Of a stretch of 45,935 nucleotides of DNA, positions 8,391 through 19,877 are shown one piece after another. Under the pieces are notes generated by a model. That model ran no database searches. It saw only the letters and a program-made list of their open reading frames with translations, and was not told where the DNA came from. The stretch lies in the NCBI GenBank assembly GCA_004298505.1, contig SCRO01000103.1, positions 1 through 45,935 on the forward strand, in the 5' to 3' direction. This stretch comes from Rhodanobacter sp. (GTDB lineage: Bacteria > Pseudomonadota > Gammaproteobacteria > Xanthomonadales > Rhodanobacteraceae). Made by a program: the position numbers and the translations under genes. Position 1 is the first letter of the stretch, and every line of letters starts with the position of its first letter.

Positions 8391-9754
8391 GTCACCAACA
8401 CAGCCTCTGCGTTTATCTCACTCGCCACATGGAAATCGATGGTGCCTGTCGCCAGCCGCTGTTCATCCGGCATCACCCGGAACATCGCCACATCAATCAG
8501 GCGATCAAGATAGGTTTCGCCGTCCGCGTCATGGGCGGTCACACCGGCGTTGAGGAAATATACCCCCTGCGCCAGCATGGCGCGGAAGCGAAAGCGCGCA
8601 GTCAGCACATCCCCCGACCCTGTGATCAGTTCGCTCATGCCGGCCGGTGTACTGGCCGCACCCCCAAGCTCCAGTCCCGTAATCGTCTTGATCATCATGC
8701 CGAAGCGCACCGCGACGGCAGCGCGCTGAAAAGAAACAGTATATGTATAGACGTATTCGCCGCCCGGCTTCAGGACATTTACCCGGCGCCCTTGCAGAGT
8801 CTCGATGCGCGGCGGCGAGATGGTGGCGCCGCGCGTCTGATATCGCAGCGTGCTTTGCGGCACTAAGCCCTCGTCCAGGTAGGCGGCATCCTCGGGGCTG
8901 ACAGATGGCTCCGGTGCTGATTCAGCCCCAGCCACGTCTTCCACGTGTTGGGTTTTCAAGCGTGTCGCAGTTTCATCACGGATGCCTTCACGAATTGCGG
9001 CGGCCTTTTCGACGGGTGCATAGATCAGCTTGTGGTAGCGAGATACCACGAACTTGGGGGTGCCGTGCGCCAGCACCTCGCCGCGGTCCATCAGGATCGC
9101 CCGATCACAAAGCTCGATCACGGTACCCGCTGAATGGGAGACGAAGAGTACGGTGGCGCCAGCGTCGCGAATTGCATTGATCCGCGCGTAACACTTGCGC
9201 TGGAAGGCCTCATCACCCACCGACAAAGCCTCGTCGATTACGAGAATATCCGGTGTGACATTGATGGCGACGGCAAACGCAAGGCGGATATACATGCCGC
9301 TCGAATAGCTCTTGACCGGTTGCTCAATGAATTCGCCGATGTCGGCAAATGCTGCAATGTCATCGAAGCGTGCCGCAATCTCGCTACGCGTCAATCCAAG
9401 TACCGACCCGTTGAGATAGACATTTTCCCGACCGGTGAACTCCGGGTTGAAGCCGGCCCCCAACTCAAGCAGAGCCGCCACACGTCCGCGCACATGGACG
9501 GTACCCGTGCTCGGTGCCAGCGTGCCACAAATGACCTGCAGCAATGTGGACTTGCCGGAGCCATTACAGCCCACGATACCCACCGTTTCGCCGCGGTGAA
9601 CGGAAAAATCAACGTTACGCAGCGCCTGAAATTCCTTGTACCACCGACTGCTTGGGCCCGGTACCATCATCTGCAGGAGCCGATGGTGCGGTTTGTCGTA
9701 CATCGGGTAGGCCTTGCCCATGCCACGCACTTCGATGATCGGCTCAGAGGACAT
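8387..9754 (-). CDS. wzt: Polysaccharide ABC exporter, ATP-binding subunit (Wzt), system 1
   Basis: 455 aa from the ATG at 9754 (MSSEPIIEV); this start overlaps the wzm stop by 11 nt. The N-terminal ~240 residues are an ABC ATPase: Walker A GCNGSGKST, signature YSSGMYIRLAFAVA, Walker B ILVIDEALSVGDE and the H-loop FVSHSAG. A variable linker leads to a ~150-residue C-terminal beta domain (about 300-455; YTYTVSFQRAAVAVRFGMMI). In Wzt proteins such an extension binds the modified end of the O-polysaccharide and gates export; the fine specificity is unknown here. With Wzm it powers transfer of undecaprenyl-linked polysaccharide across the inner membrane. It is followed by the sulfotransferase with an ATGA overlap. 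Confidence 0.93.
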   Translation of the reverse strand: MSSEPIIEVRGMGKAYPMYDKPHHRLLQMMVPGPSSRWYKEFQALRNVDFSVHRGETVGIVGCNGSGKSTLLQVICGTLAPSTGTVHVRGRVAALLELGAGFNPEFTGRENVYLNGSVLGLTRSEIAARFDDIAAFADIGEFIEQPVKSYSSGMYIRLAFAVAINVTPDILVIDEALSVGDEAFQRKCYARINAIRDAGATVLFVSHSAGTVIELCDRAILMDRGEVLAHGTPKFVVSRYHKLIYAPVEKAAAIREGIRDETATRLKTQHVEDVAGAESAPEPSVSPEDAAYLDEGLVPQSTLRYQTRGATISPPRIETLQGRRVNVLKPGGEYVYTYTVSFQRAAVAVRFGMMIKTITGLELGGAASTPAGMSELITGSGDVLTARFRFRAMLAQGVYFLNAGVTAHDADGETYLDRLIDVAMFRVMPDEQRLATGTIDFHVASEINAEAVLVT

Positions 9755-10601
9755 CGGCGAATCCCCGCTGGGTTGCCATGAACCAGGCGTGCCCAAGCCA
9801 GGCCACGAGCCATCCGCCCGCCGTCGCCAATGCCAACGCTACCCAGTTGGGCCACTCGCCCATGAGCACAACTATGCGCGCCTCATCGATAAAGAAGGTC
9901 AAAGGATTCAGATGAAACAGCATCTGCAATTTGGGTGAAAGTATGCTTATCGGGATAATTGCCGAGGACAGAAACAGCATCGCCGTGACGACCACAGGCA
10001 TGATCTGGCTGATATCACGCAAATACACACCCGCAGATGCCAGAATCCATGACAAACCCATCGCCAGCAAGCTCAACGGCAGTAAAATCAACGGCAGTAA
10101 AAGCAGGGTCGGATGCAAATGGTGTTCCAGTACCAGCATCATGATGACCAACACTACTGCGTTGATCAGCGCATGAAACAATGCCGAGAACATCATCGGC
10201 CACGGCAACACATCAAGGGGAAACACTACCCGTTTGACGTAATTCGGATTGTCGACGACCAGTGTCGGTGCACGCGTGAGACATTCCGCAAGAAAGCCGT
10301 GCATGATCAATCCCACAAACAGGATCACAGCATACGGATGATCGCCACCCGCCTGATGGGGCCAGCGGCTTTTCATGACCGTGCCAAAAGCGAATGCATA
10401 AACACCCAGCATCAAGAAGGGGCTGATCACCGACCATGCCAAGCCGAAGCTTGCGCCACGGTAACGCCCCAGCACCTCTCGCTTGCTCATCTCCCAAATC
10501 AGCGATTTGTTTCGAAGCAACGTGGCAAACGGACCCTCCCAACGGCGACTAATTTGCAACACCGTTGCATTGCTGCTCCCCAATGGCGGCACTGAACTCA
10601 T
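9744..10601 (-). CDS. wzm: Polysaccharide ABC exporter, permease (Wzm), system 1
   Basis: A 285-aa inner-membrane ABC-2 permease. An N-terminal amphipathic part contains KREVLGRYRGASFGLAWSVI, the usual entry of this family. About six hydrophobic segments follow (FLMLGVYAFAFGTV, VILFVGLIMHGFLAE, ALINAVVLVIMMLVL, LLLLPLILLPLSLLAMGLSW, VVTAMLFLSSAIIPISIL, WVALALATAGGWLVAWL). It forms the channel half of the Wzm/Wzt exporter. The ATG at 10601 overlaps the metB stop by 4 nt and its end overlaps wzt by 11 nt. The order metB-wzm-wzt matches the edge of the Xanthomonas LPS locus as I know it. Confidence 0.93.
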   Translation of the reverse strand: MSSVPPLGSSNATVLQISRRWEGPFATLLRNKSLIWEMSKREVLGRYRGASFGLAWSVISPFLMLGVYAFAFGTVMKSRWPHQAGGDHPYAVILFVGLIMHGFLAECLTRAPTLVVDNPNYVKRVVFPLDVLPWPMMFSALFHALINAVVLVIMMLVLEHHLHPTLLLLPLILLPLSLLAMGLSWILASAGVYLRDISQIMPVVVTAMLFLSSAIIPISILSPKLQMLFHLNPLTFFIDEARIVVLMGEWPNWVALALATAGGWLVAWLGHAWFMATQRGFADVL

Positions 10602-11764
10602 CGAAGCGCCTCATCCAACTCGAGGCGCAGATCTGCAATATTCTCCACGCCTACCGACAACCGTACCAATCCATCACTGATCCCCAGCCGCTTGCGATTG
10701 GCCGCCGGCACCGACGCATGGGTCATGATCGCCGGATGTTCGATCAGGCTTTCGACGCCACCGAGCGATTCGGCCAGTGCGAACAGCGTGCAGCGCTCGA
10801 GCATGCGCTTTGCCTTTTTCAGCCCGCCTTTCACCTCGATGCTGATGATGCCGCCGTAGCCATCCATCTGGCGTTTGGCCAGGGCATGCTGCGGATGACT
10901 CTTGAGTCCGGGATAGATCACCCGCTCGACCGCCGGATGCTTTTCAAGCCACTTGGCCAGCTCCAGCGCGCTTTCGCAGTGCGCTTTCATGCGCAGATGC
11001 AAAGTCTTCAGGCCGCGCATGGCGAGGAAGGCGTCGAACGGGCCGGCCACGGCACCGACCGAGTTCTGCAGGAAGCCCAGCGGTTCGGCCAGTTCCTGGC
11101 TGCCGGCGACCACGATGCCGCCGACCATGTCGGAGTGGCCGTTGATGTATTTGGTGGCCGAATGCAGCACCAGATCGGCGCCGAATTCCAGCGGGCGCTG
11201 CACCATCGGTGAGCAGAAGGTGTTGTCGACCACCAGGATCAGGCCGTGCTTCTTGGCGAATGCGGCGACCTTGGCCAGGTCGACCAGCTTGAGCATCGGG
11301 TTGGTCGGTGTCTCGGCCCAGATCATCTTGGTGTTCGGCTTCAGGGCGGCCTTCAGCGCCGCGCCGTCGTTCAGGTCGATGAAGCTGAAGTCCAGCCCGG
11401 CCGAGCGCCGGCGCACCTTCTCGAACAGCCGGTAGGTGCCACCGTACAAATCATCCATCGCGATCACGTGGCTGCCCGAATCGAGCAGATCCAGTACGGT
11501 AGCCGCCGCGGCCATGCCGGAGGCGAAGGCAAACCCGGCCACGCCCCCTTCCAGATCCGCCACGCAGCGCTCGTAGGCCATCCGCGTGGGGTTCTGCGTG
11601 CGCGAATACTCATAGCCCTTGTGCACGCCCGGGCTCCGCTGCACGTAGGTCGAGGTGGCGTAGATCGGCGTCATGATGGCGCCGGTGCTGGGGTCGGGGT
11701 GCTGGCCGGCATGGATGGCGCGGGTGCCAAGGCCGCGGACGGGGCTGGGATTCGACTTTTGCAT
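10598..11764 (-). CDS. metB: Cystathionine gamma-synthase/gamma-lyase family PLP enzyme
   Basis: 388 aa, the normal length for the Cys/Met-metabolism PLP family. It has the start-region motif [17 protein letters not shown], the cofactor phosphate region ([18 protein letters not shown]) and the Schiff-base lysine in [16 protein letters not shown]. It makes cystathionine from an activated homoserine and cysteine, or splits it to cysteine. With the cystathionine beta-synthase gene also in the window, a reverse-transsulfuration (gamma-lyase) role is equally possible. It is the first gene of the minus-strand wzm-wzt-sulfotransferase unit. In Xanthomonas this gene marks the border of the LPS locus. 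Confidence 0.93.
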   Translation of the reverse strand: MQKSNPSPVRGLGTRAIHAGQHPDPSTGAIMTPIYATSTYVQRSPGVHKGYEYSRTQNPTRMAYERCVADLEGGVAGFAFASGMAAAATVLDLLDSGSHVIAMDDLYGGTYRLFEKVRRRSAGLDFSFIDLNDGAALKAALKPNTKMIWAETPTNPMLKLVDLAKVAAFAKKHGLILVVDNTFCSPMVQRPLEFGADLVLHSATKYINGHSDMVGGIVVAGSQELAEPLGFLQNSVGAVAGPFDAFLAMRGLKTLHLRMKAHCESALELAKWLEKHPAVERVIYPGLKSHPQHALAKRQMDGYGGIISIEVKGGLKKAKRMLERCTLFALAESLGGVESLIEHPAIMTHASVPAANRKRLGISDGLVRLSVGVENIADLRLELDEALR

Positions 11765-11985
11765 GCGCGGATCGTCCTGACTTGGTCAGGGCAAGTCATA
11801 AAAGAGCGTTATCTTACCTGTTTGGCCGGTATCGCCGGAACCCGGAAGCGTCGCCCGTTCATTTTCACGGCTGCTCCGCGGCACGATTTCCTGCCTCGGG
11901 GTGTTCCGCACGCGGCGATAGTGCGCCAACATGCAGGCGCTGGACCGTCGTGACTGACGGGGATTGCCGTGTTGATCGGAACCGC
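11765..11985. promoter_or_regulatory. Divergent control region between metB and the plus-strand polysaccharide unit
   Basis: These 221 bp separate metB (minus) from the first plus-strand glycosyltransferase, so at least two promoters are expected here. I see no convincing -35/-10 pair and no gene. The call rests on position alone. Confidence 0.4.
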
Positions 11986-13461
11986 ATGAAATTTCTCCTG
12001 TACGCCCAAGTTGACCGCCAAACCATCGGGAAGCAGCTCGGCTCCGCCGACTACAGCTATTTTTTCCTGCTGCGCGCGTTCAGCGGTGTGCTTGCGCAGC
12101 TGGGCGAGGTCATTCAACTGCAGGATCCCGCGCAGGCGGATCTGATCCATGCTCAATGCCTAAGCGACGGTGAGCGTTGCGTTTTGTTGTCATTTGCCCC
12201 GCCGCACAAGACCGCTTGGGGGCTTGCCTGCCCCACCATCCCGGTGTTCGCGTGGGAGTATCCCGACATCCCCGAGCGGATCGAGGAGGCCTGTTGGCAG
12301 GATGACCCCAGACACGATTGGCGACATGTGCTGGGCCGCACTGGGCGGGCGATCACGCTGTCCAGCCATACCGTCGAGGCGGTGCAGCGCAGCATGGGGT
12401 GCGGCTACCCGATCGTGGCGATTCCATCGCCGCTCGCCGCCGTGGTGCCGCCGCCCGATCCGGCCCGCATCCCGCCACCGCCCGCCGGCGCCGTGCTCAG
12501 GGTGTTTGCCAGCGTGGCCGACAGCTCGCGCATGGGGCTGGACGTGGACGGCCTGATCTGCCTCGACGAGGAGGACGGCACCCTGCATCACCCGGATGAC
12601 GCCGCGACGCTGCCCGAGCGTGCGCCACCAGGCACCGACGACAGCCCCACCACGCCGCCCCGTCCACGGCTGGACGAGCCTTGCGAAGCAGACGAATCGG
12701 AGCCAGCCGACTGCGGCTGGGAGCTGCCGCCGGCAGCGCGCATCCGCACGCGCTTGCACGGGGTGGTCTATACCTCGGTACTGACGCCGTCGGCGGGACG
12801 CAAGAACTGGGAGGATCTGATTACCGCATTCTGCTGGGCGTTTCGCGACAGCGTGGACGCCACGCTGGTGCTGAAGCTGGCCGGTACCGACCTGACCTTG
12901 CACCACCACCAGTTGTTGATGCTGCTGACCAAGTTGTCGCCCTTCAAATGCCGCGTCATCGCCATCAACGGCTATCTTTCGGACGAGGACTATGCCGCCC
13001 TCGTCGACGCCACCACGTATTACGTGAACGCCTCGCTGTGCGAGGGTTTGTGCCTGCCGCTGGTGGAGTTCCTCAGCCACGGTATTCCGGCGCTTGCCCC
13101 CGACCATACCGCCATGGCCGACTACATCCGCGACGACCTGGCCTTTGTGCTGGCAAGCTACCCCGGCGTGCCCACGGTGTGGCCCCATGGTGACGGCGAG
13201 GTCAACCGTACCAGCTACCATCAGCTTGACTGGCAGTCCCTGCTGCAGGCGTATCGTCGGAGCCACGAAATCGCTGTGCATGACCCCCAGCGCTACCGTC
13301 GCATGGCGCGTCGCGCCAGCGAGGCCATGCAGGCGTACTGCGGCGTCGCGGCCGTGAAGTCGCAACTGCATGCGTTCCTGTGTCCGCAGCTGCCCTTGCC
13401 GCAGCCGGCAGGACACGGCGCGCCGGTTGCATGGCCAAACCCGCTACCGGCCGAATCGTGA
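11986..13461 (+). CDS. Glycosyltransferase (GT4-like), first of a tandem paralogous pair
   Basis: 491 aa from the ATG at 11986 (MKFLLYAQVDRQTIGKQLGS); the frame is open further upstream but without family-like sequence. The N-terminal half has LACPTIPVFAWEYPDIPER. The C-terminal half has SAGRKNWEDLITAFCWAFRD, DATLVLKLAG and the donor-binding segment LCEGLCLPLVEFLSHGIPAL, with the two acidic residues spaced E-x7-E. Between them is an acidic, Pro-rich linker of ~60 residues (DDSPTTPPRPRLDEPCEADE) that is probably disordered. The next gene has the same architecture with a different linker, so the two arose by duplication. The substrate is unknown. It is probably a cytoplasmic enzyme of polysaccharide assembly, heading the plus-strand unit that ends in wzm2-wzt2. 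Confidence 0.82.
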   Translation: MKFLLYAQVDRQTIGKQLGSADYSYFFLLRAFSGVLAQLGEVIQLQDPAQADLIHAQCLSDGERCVLLSFAPPHKTAWGLACPTIPVFAWEYPDIPERIEEACWQDDPRHDWRHVLGRTGRAITLSSHTVEAVQRSMGCGYPIVAIPSPLAAVVPPPDPARIPPPPAGAVLRVFASVADSSRMGLDVDGLICLDEEDGTLHHPDDAATLPERAPPGTDDSPTTPPRPRLDEPCEADESEPADCGWELPPAARIRTRLHGVVYTSVLTPSAGRKNWEDLITAFCWAFRDSVDATLVLKLAGTDLTLHHHQLLMLLTKLSPFKCRVIAINGYLSDEDYAALVDATTYYVNASLCEGLCLPLVEFLSHGIPALAPDHTAMADYIRDDLAFVLASYPGVPTVWPHGDGEVNRTSYHQLDWQSLLQAYRRSHEIAVHDPQRYRRMARRASEAMQAYCGVAAVKSQLHAFLCPQLPLPQPAGHGAPVAWPNPLPAES

Positions 13462-14768
13462 TACTGATCATCCATACCAGCACGGCAACCCGGGGAATCT
13501 CCGCGCAACTCGGGCGCCCCGAATACAGCTATCGCTTCGTACTGGCGGAGTTCCGCCCGCTGCTTGACGAGCTGGGCATCGTCATCGAGGTCGGTGATCC
13601 GCAGCACGAAGTGGATCCGATCTATCATGGCTGCGTGCGCCACGGCGAGCCCTGCGTATTCCTGTGCTTCATGCCGCCAAACAAGGTGCCGATCGGGCTG
13701 GCTTGCCCCACCATCCCGGTGTTCGCCTGGGAATATGAGACGCTGCCAAACGAGGCATTCGGTGGCAAGCCACGCAACGACTGGACCCGCGTGCTGACCA
13801 GACTCGGCGCGGCACTGACCCATTCCAGCTTCACGGTAGATCGAACACGTGCGGCCCTGGGTCCGGACTTTCCCGTTGCCAGCGTGCCAGCCCCGCTGTG
13901 GGATCGCATGCAGCCGTTGCGCGAGCCGATGCGTCACCCCGTGGTCCTGCCCATTGCCGGGCTGGTGATCGACAGCCGCCGCACGGATCTTTCGGTGTAT
14001 CGCAAGCGCCTGCTGCTTGCGGCGCTCCCGGATATACTGCCGCTGCCGGAAAATGCGCACGAATACCAGGGCAGCATCACCCTGCAAGGCGTGTTGTACA
14101 CCGCCATCTTCAACCCGCACGACTCACGCAAGAATTGGCTGGAAATGATCAGCGCGTTCTGCGACGGGCTGCGCGAAAAAGCCGATGCCACCCTGCTGCT
14201 CAAGTTGACCCATCACGACCCCACCGACCTGATTCCGGAGATGCTCGAAATCGTCTACAAGATGGGACCCATGGCCTGCCGCGTGCTTCTGGTGCACTCC
14301 TACCTGCAAAAAGATGACTACGACACCTTGCTGCGTGCCACCACCTACGCACTCAACACGTCCCTCGGCGAAGGACAGTGCCTGCCCCTGATGGAGTACA
14401 TGTCGGCCGGCAAACCCGCCGTCGCACCACGCCACACCGCCATGCTTGACTACGTCAACCCGGACAATGCGTTCATCATCGATTCCAGCGACGAACCAGG
14501 TACCTGGCCGCATGACCAGCGCCAGGCATTCCGAACGCTGCGCCAACGTATCCACTACCAGTCGCTGGTCAAGGCCTACCGGCGCAGTTACCACGTAGCT
14601 CGTCACGAGCCCGGCGTGTATGCGGCCATGAGTGCCGCGGCTACCGATTCATTGCGACGTTACTGCTCGATCGAAACGGTGCAGCCGATACTGCGACGCT
14701 TCATCTTCGACCAGCTGGACGCTCATGCGGCAACTGCTTCGGATGACTCCCATGTCGACCATGCCTGA
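13431..14768 (+). CDS. Glycosyltransferase (GT4-like), second of the tandem pair
   Basis: 445 aa from the ATG at 13431 (MAKPATGRIVILIIHTSTAT), overlapping the previous gene by 31 nt. A GTG at 13458, giving a 4-nt GTGA overlap, is an alternative start. Shared landmarks with its neighbour are LACPTIPVFAWEYETLP, DSRKNWLEMISAFCDGLREK, DATLLLKLTHHD and SLGEGQCLPLMEYMSAGKPA (donor-site E-x7-E). The linker differs from that of the paralog. It probably adds a sugar to the polysaccharide of system 2. The 129 bp after it hold nothing recognisable. Confidence 0.82.
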   Translation: MAKPATGRIVILIIHTSTATRGISAQLGRPEYSYRFVLAEFRPLLDELGIVIEVGDPQHEVDPIYHGCVRHGEPCVFLCFMPPNKVPIGLACPTIPVFAWEYETLPNEAFGGKPRNDWTRVLTRLGAALTHSSFTVDRTRAALGPDFPVASVPAPLWDRMQPLREPMRHPVVLPIAGLVIDSRRTDLSVYRKRLLLAALPDILPLPENAHEYQGSITLQGVLYTAIFNPHDSRKNWLEMISAFCDGLREKADATLLLKLTHHDPTDLIPEMLEIVYKMGPMACRVLLVHSYLQKDDYDTLLRATTYALNTSLGEGQCLPLMEYMSAGKPAVAPRHTAMLDYVNPDNAFIIDSSDEPGTWPHDQRQAFRTLRQRIHYQSLVKAYRRSYHVARHEPGVYAAMSAAATDSLRRYCSIETVQPILRRFIFDQLDAHAATASDDSHVDHA

Positions 14769-14897
14769 AGCCGGCCATGCAAAATACGCGCGGACCAGCC
14801 TCGTCCGGTACATGATGCAAGATCCACCCATCGGATCCCTGCGGAGCCACCCAACCAGCGCACCACCAATCCCCCCCTGCAAAGCACGGTAATTCCC

Positions 14898-15770
14898 ATG
14901 TCGAATCTCACCAAGAAGCTCCTGGGGTTGCCGCAAGATGCGACCACCGACAGGCAGCCCGCCGAAACGTCTCACGGCGAACCCGCCAGGCAAACATCCT
15001 CGACCGACGCCGCCGCCGACCTGACCGGCGCCACCGGCGTCGGACTGCACGACGCCGTGCTGAGCGGATGGTTCCAGAACGACACCAACGAAGTGTTCCG
15101 CGGCGTACCCGTAAGTCCGGCTGACACGGTGGTCGATGTGGGTTGCGGCGACGGTGGCAACAGCCTGTTCTGCCTGAAACGCGGCGCCCACGTCACCGCC
15201 ATCGACATCGACCCCCAGGTGATCGCGGGCATTGAAGCGAGACTCGCGTCAGTGGCGCCCGGCATGTTCGCCACGCGCATCAGCAACGGCAACCCGCTGC
15301 CGCTGGCGGATGCCGTGGCCAGCCGCGTGCTGTGCACCGAGGTGCTCGAACACGTCGACGATCCGCAGCAGTTGCTCGGCGAACTCGTGCGTATCGGCAA
15401 GCCGGGCGCGCTCTACCTGCTGACCGTGCCGGACGCCCTGCAGGAAAACCTGCAGAAACACGTGGCGCCACCGAGTTACTTCCAGAAGCCCAATCACGTG
15501 CGTATCATCGAGCGCGCCGAGTTTGCCGCCATGGTCACCCGTGCCGGCCTGACCATCGAGGAACACACCCAGTATGGGTTTTTCTGGTCGATCTGGTGGG
15601 CACTGTTCTGGGCCTGCGAGGTGGATCTGGACAAACCCGATCACCCGGCGCTGGCGCACTGGACCGAGGCCTGGCGTGCCATCCTGGCGCTGCCGCGAGG
15701 GGCCCAGCTCAAACAGCAACTGGATCAGTTCATGCCCAAGAGCCAGGTTATCGTTGCGCGCAAGCCATGA
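14898..15770 (+). CDS. Class I SAM-dependent methyltransferase
   Basis: 290 aa. SAM-binding motif I is VVDVGCGDGGNSLF (about residues 75-88), followed by the acidic end of strand 2 in VTAIDIDPQV and motif III-like VLCTEVLEHVDDP. A ~60-residue polar N-terminal tail precedes the domain. In ABC-exported O-antigens a methyltransferase next to wzm/wzt often methylates a sugar or caps the non-reducing end (the WbdD principle). That is a reasonable but unproven role here. The gene lies between the glycosyltransferase pair and wzm2. No good ribosome site is visible upstream of the ATG, so a different start within the tail is possible. Confidence 0.82.
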   Translation: MSNLTKKLLGLPQDATTDRQPAETSHGEPARQTSSTDAAADLTGATGVGLHDAVLSGWFQNDTNEVFRGVPVSPADTVVDVGCGDGGNSLFCLKRGAHVTAIDIDPQVIAGIEARLASVAPGMFATRISNGNPLPLADAVASRVLCTEVLEHVDDPQQLLGELVRIGKPGALYLLTVPDALQENLQKHVAPPSYFQKPNHVRIIERAEFAAMVTRAGLTIEEHTQYGFFWSIWWALFWACEVDLDKPDHPALAHWTEAWRAILALPRGAQLKQQLDQFMPKSQVIVARKP

Positions 15771-15834
15771 CCCAGACGCGTTTCTCTCACGCCATCTGGC
15801 AGCGGAATAACCGACTGAGCGGAGTGGCCGCCGC

Positions 15835-16632
15835 ATGAGCCTCACCCTCACTCGCGCCCTGTGGCGCTACCGCGGCTTCATCCTGGGTAGCGTCAAGCGT
15901 GAATTCCAGGCCCGTTATCGCAACTCGCTGCTGGGCGCGACATGGACCGTGCTGCAGCCGCTGGCGATGATCACGGTCTACACCGTGGTGTTTGCCGAAC
16001 TGATGCGCACGCGCCTGCCCGGCATCGACAGCCCCTACGCCTACAGCATCTTTCTATGCGCCGGCCTGCTCACCTGGGGGCTGTTCGGCGAGATCCTGCA
16101 GCGCGGACAGACGGTGTTCCTGGACAACGGGAACATGATCAAGAAGCTGAACTTTCCGCGTATCTGCCTGCCCGCGATCACCGTGATCAACGCCTTGGTG
16201 AACTTCGCCATCACGTTTTCGCTCTTTCTCGCCTTTCTGGCACTGACCCACAGCCTTCCGGGCTGGATCATCTTGTATGCGCTGCCGATCCTGCTGGTGC
16301 AGATCGCCTTCGCCACCGGCCTGGGTATCATCGCGGGCGTGCTCAACGTCTTTTTTCGTGATGTCGGCCAGTTCGTCAATATCCTGCTGCAGTTCTGGTT
16401 CTGGTTCACGCCGATCATCTATTCCACCGCTACCTTGCCGGCCGCGGCCAGGCCATGGATGAAGCTCAACCCGATGACGCCGCTGGCGCAGGCCTACCAG
16501 GGTATCTTTGTATATGGGAAGACGCCGCAGTGGTCCACGATCTGGCCAGTAGCGGTTCTTGCTGCGGGCCTGTGCGTGGTCGCGTTGTTGCTGTTTCGTC
16601 GCCGCGCGGGCGAAATGGTGGACGAACTCTGA
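15835..16632 (+). CDS. wzm: Polysaccharide ABC exporter, permease (Wzm), system 2
   Basis: A 265-aa ABC-2 permease. The entry motif SVKREFQARYRNSLLGATWT is followed by about six membrane segments (VLQPLAMITVYTVVFAEL, YSIFLCAGLLTWGLFGEIL, NFAITFSLFLAFLAL, IILYALPILLVQIAFATGLG, NILLQFWFWFTPIIYST, IWPVAVLAAGLCVVALLLF). The FPRICLPAITVINALVNF segment is typical of Wzm-type exporters. Sequence divergence from the other permease in the window shows it is a separate system and not a recent copy. It overlaps the following wzt by one base (TGATG). Confidence 0.92.
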   Translation: MSLTLTRALWRYRGFILGSVKREFQARYRNSLLGATWTVLQPLAMITVYTVVFAELMRTRLPGIDSPYAYSIFLCAGLLTWGLFGEILQRGQTVFLDNGNMIKKLNFPRICLPAITVINALVNFAITFSLFLAFLALTHSLPGWIILYALPILLVQIAFATGLGIIAGVLNVFFRDVGQFVNILLQFWFWFTPIIYSTATLPAAARPWMKLNPMTPLAQAYQGIFVYGKTPQWSTIWPVAVLAAGLCVVALLLFRRRAGEMVDEL

Positions 16633-17841
16633 TGGGCGAGGTTCGCGTCAGCGGCCTGGGCAAGGCCTACAAGCAGTATCCCGGGCAGTGGTCGCGCCTG
16701 GCCGAGTGGATCCTGCCGGCCGGCAAACCGCGCCACACCGAGCACTGGGTGCTCAAGGACATCGATTTCCATCTGCGCGCCGGCGAGGCGGTGGGCATCG
16801 TCGGCGCCAACGGCGCCGGCAAGAGCACCCTATTGAAGATGCTCGCTGGCACCGTGCGCCCCAGTTGCGGCGAGATTACGATCGGCGGGCGCGTGGCGGC
16901 CATGCTGGAACTTGGCATGGGTTTCCACCCCGATTTCACCGGCCGGCAGAACGCCGTGATGGGCGGCCAGTTGCTGGGGCTTTCCCTGGAAGAGATCGCC
17001 AGGCTGATGCCGCAGATCGAGGCCTTCGCCGAGATCGGCGAGTACATCGACCAGCCGGTGCGCACCTATTCCAGCGGCATGCAGATGCGCTTGGCCTTCA
17101 GCGTGGCCACCGCCCAGCGACCGGATATCCTGATTGTCGACGAGGCGCTTTCGGTGGGCGACTCGTACTTCCAGCACAAGAGTTTCGAGCGCATCCGCGA
17201 GTTCCGGCGCGAAGGCACTACCTTGTTGCTCGTGTCGCACGACCGCTACGCGATCCAGACGGTGTGCGACCGCGCGATCCTGATGGAGGCAGGGCGCATC
17301 CGCATGCAGGGCGACCCGATCGAGGTGCTCGACTACTACAACGCGATGATGGCCGAACACAACCACCAGCGGATCCGACAGGAAACCCTCGCCGACGGCC
17401 ACGTGACCACCATCTCGGGGACGGCCGAGGCGAGCATCGTCGAGGTGCGCCTGCTCAATCAGCGCGATCTCCCCGCCGACACGGTGGAAGTCGGCGAGCT
17501 GCTGCGCCTGCAGGTACGCGTCCGGGCCAACGCGGCACTGCCGCGACTGGTGCTCGGTTTCCTGCTCAAGGATCGGCTCGGCCAGGCCATCTACGGCATC
17601 AACACGCACCGCCTCGAGCAGCCACTGGAGCATCTGGCCCCCGGCGACGAGGTCACCTACTGCTTCAGCTTCCCCGCGCGGCTGGGCAAAGGCAGCTATT
17701 CCGTGTCACTGTCGCTGTCCCGCGCAGACTCGCATATCGACAAGAATTTCGAGTGGCGCGACAACGCCCTGATCTTCCATGTGTTCAATACCGGCAAGGA
17801 AGACTTCGTCGGCAGCAGCTGGCTCGGTGCCAACGTGACCA

Positions 17842-17858
<17 letters not shown>
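16632..17858 (+). CDS. wzt: Polysaccharide ABC exporter, ATP-binding subunit (Wzt), system 2
   Basis: 408 aa from the ATG at 16632, one base overlapping the permease stop. ATPase motifs: Walker A GIVGANGAGKSTLL, signature YSSGMQMRLAFSVA, Walker B ILIVDEALSVGDS and H-loop LLVSHDRY. The C-terminal ~150 residues are a beta domain (LRLQVRVRANAALPRLVLGF, YCFSFPARLGKGSYSVSLSL, NTGKEDFVGSSW), the expected substrate-reading domain of Wzt. It differs from that of system 1, so a different chain end is probably recognised. Its last 17 bp overlap the convergent rmd gene. Confidence 0.92.
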
Positions 17859-19840
<1,982 letters not shown>

Positions 19841-19877
19841 TCAGTCCAAGCGATCCTTGGCGAGCCCGTGAACAGCC

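Noticed and set aside
12190..13416. Long minus-strand open frame opposite the first plus-strand glycosyltransferase
   Set aside because: It is an antisense shadow in high-GC DNA: the composition is unlike a protein and the plus strand encodes a clear family. The same applies to long frames at 19929-21140, 22092-23411 and 23748-25370 (plus) and 41330-42580 (minus).
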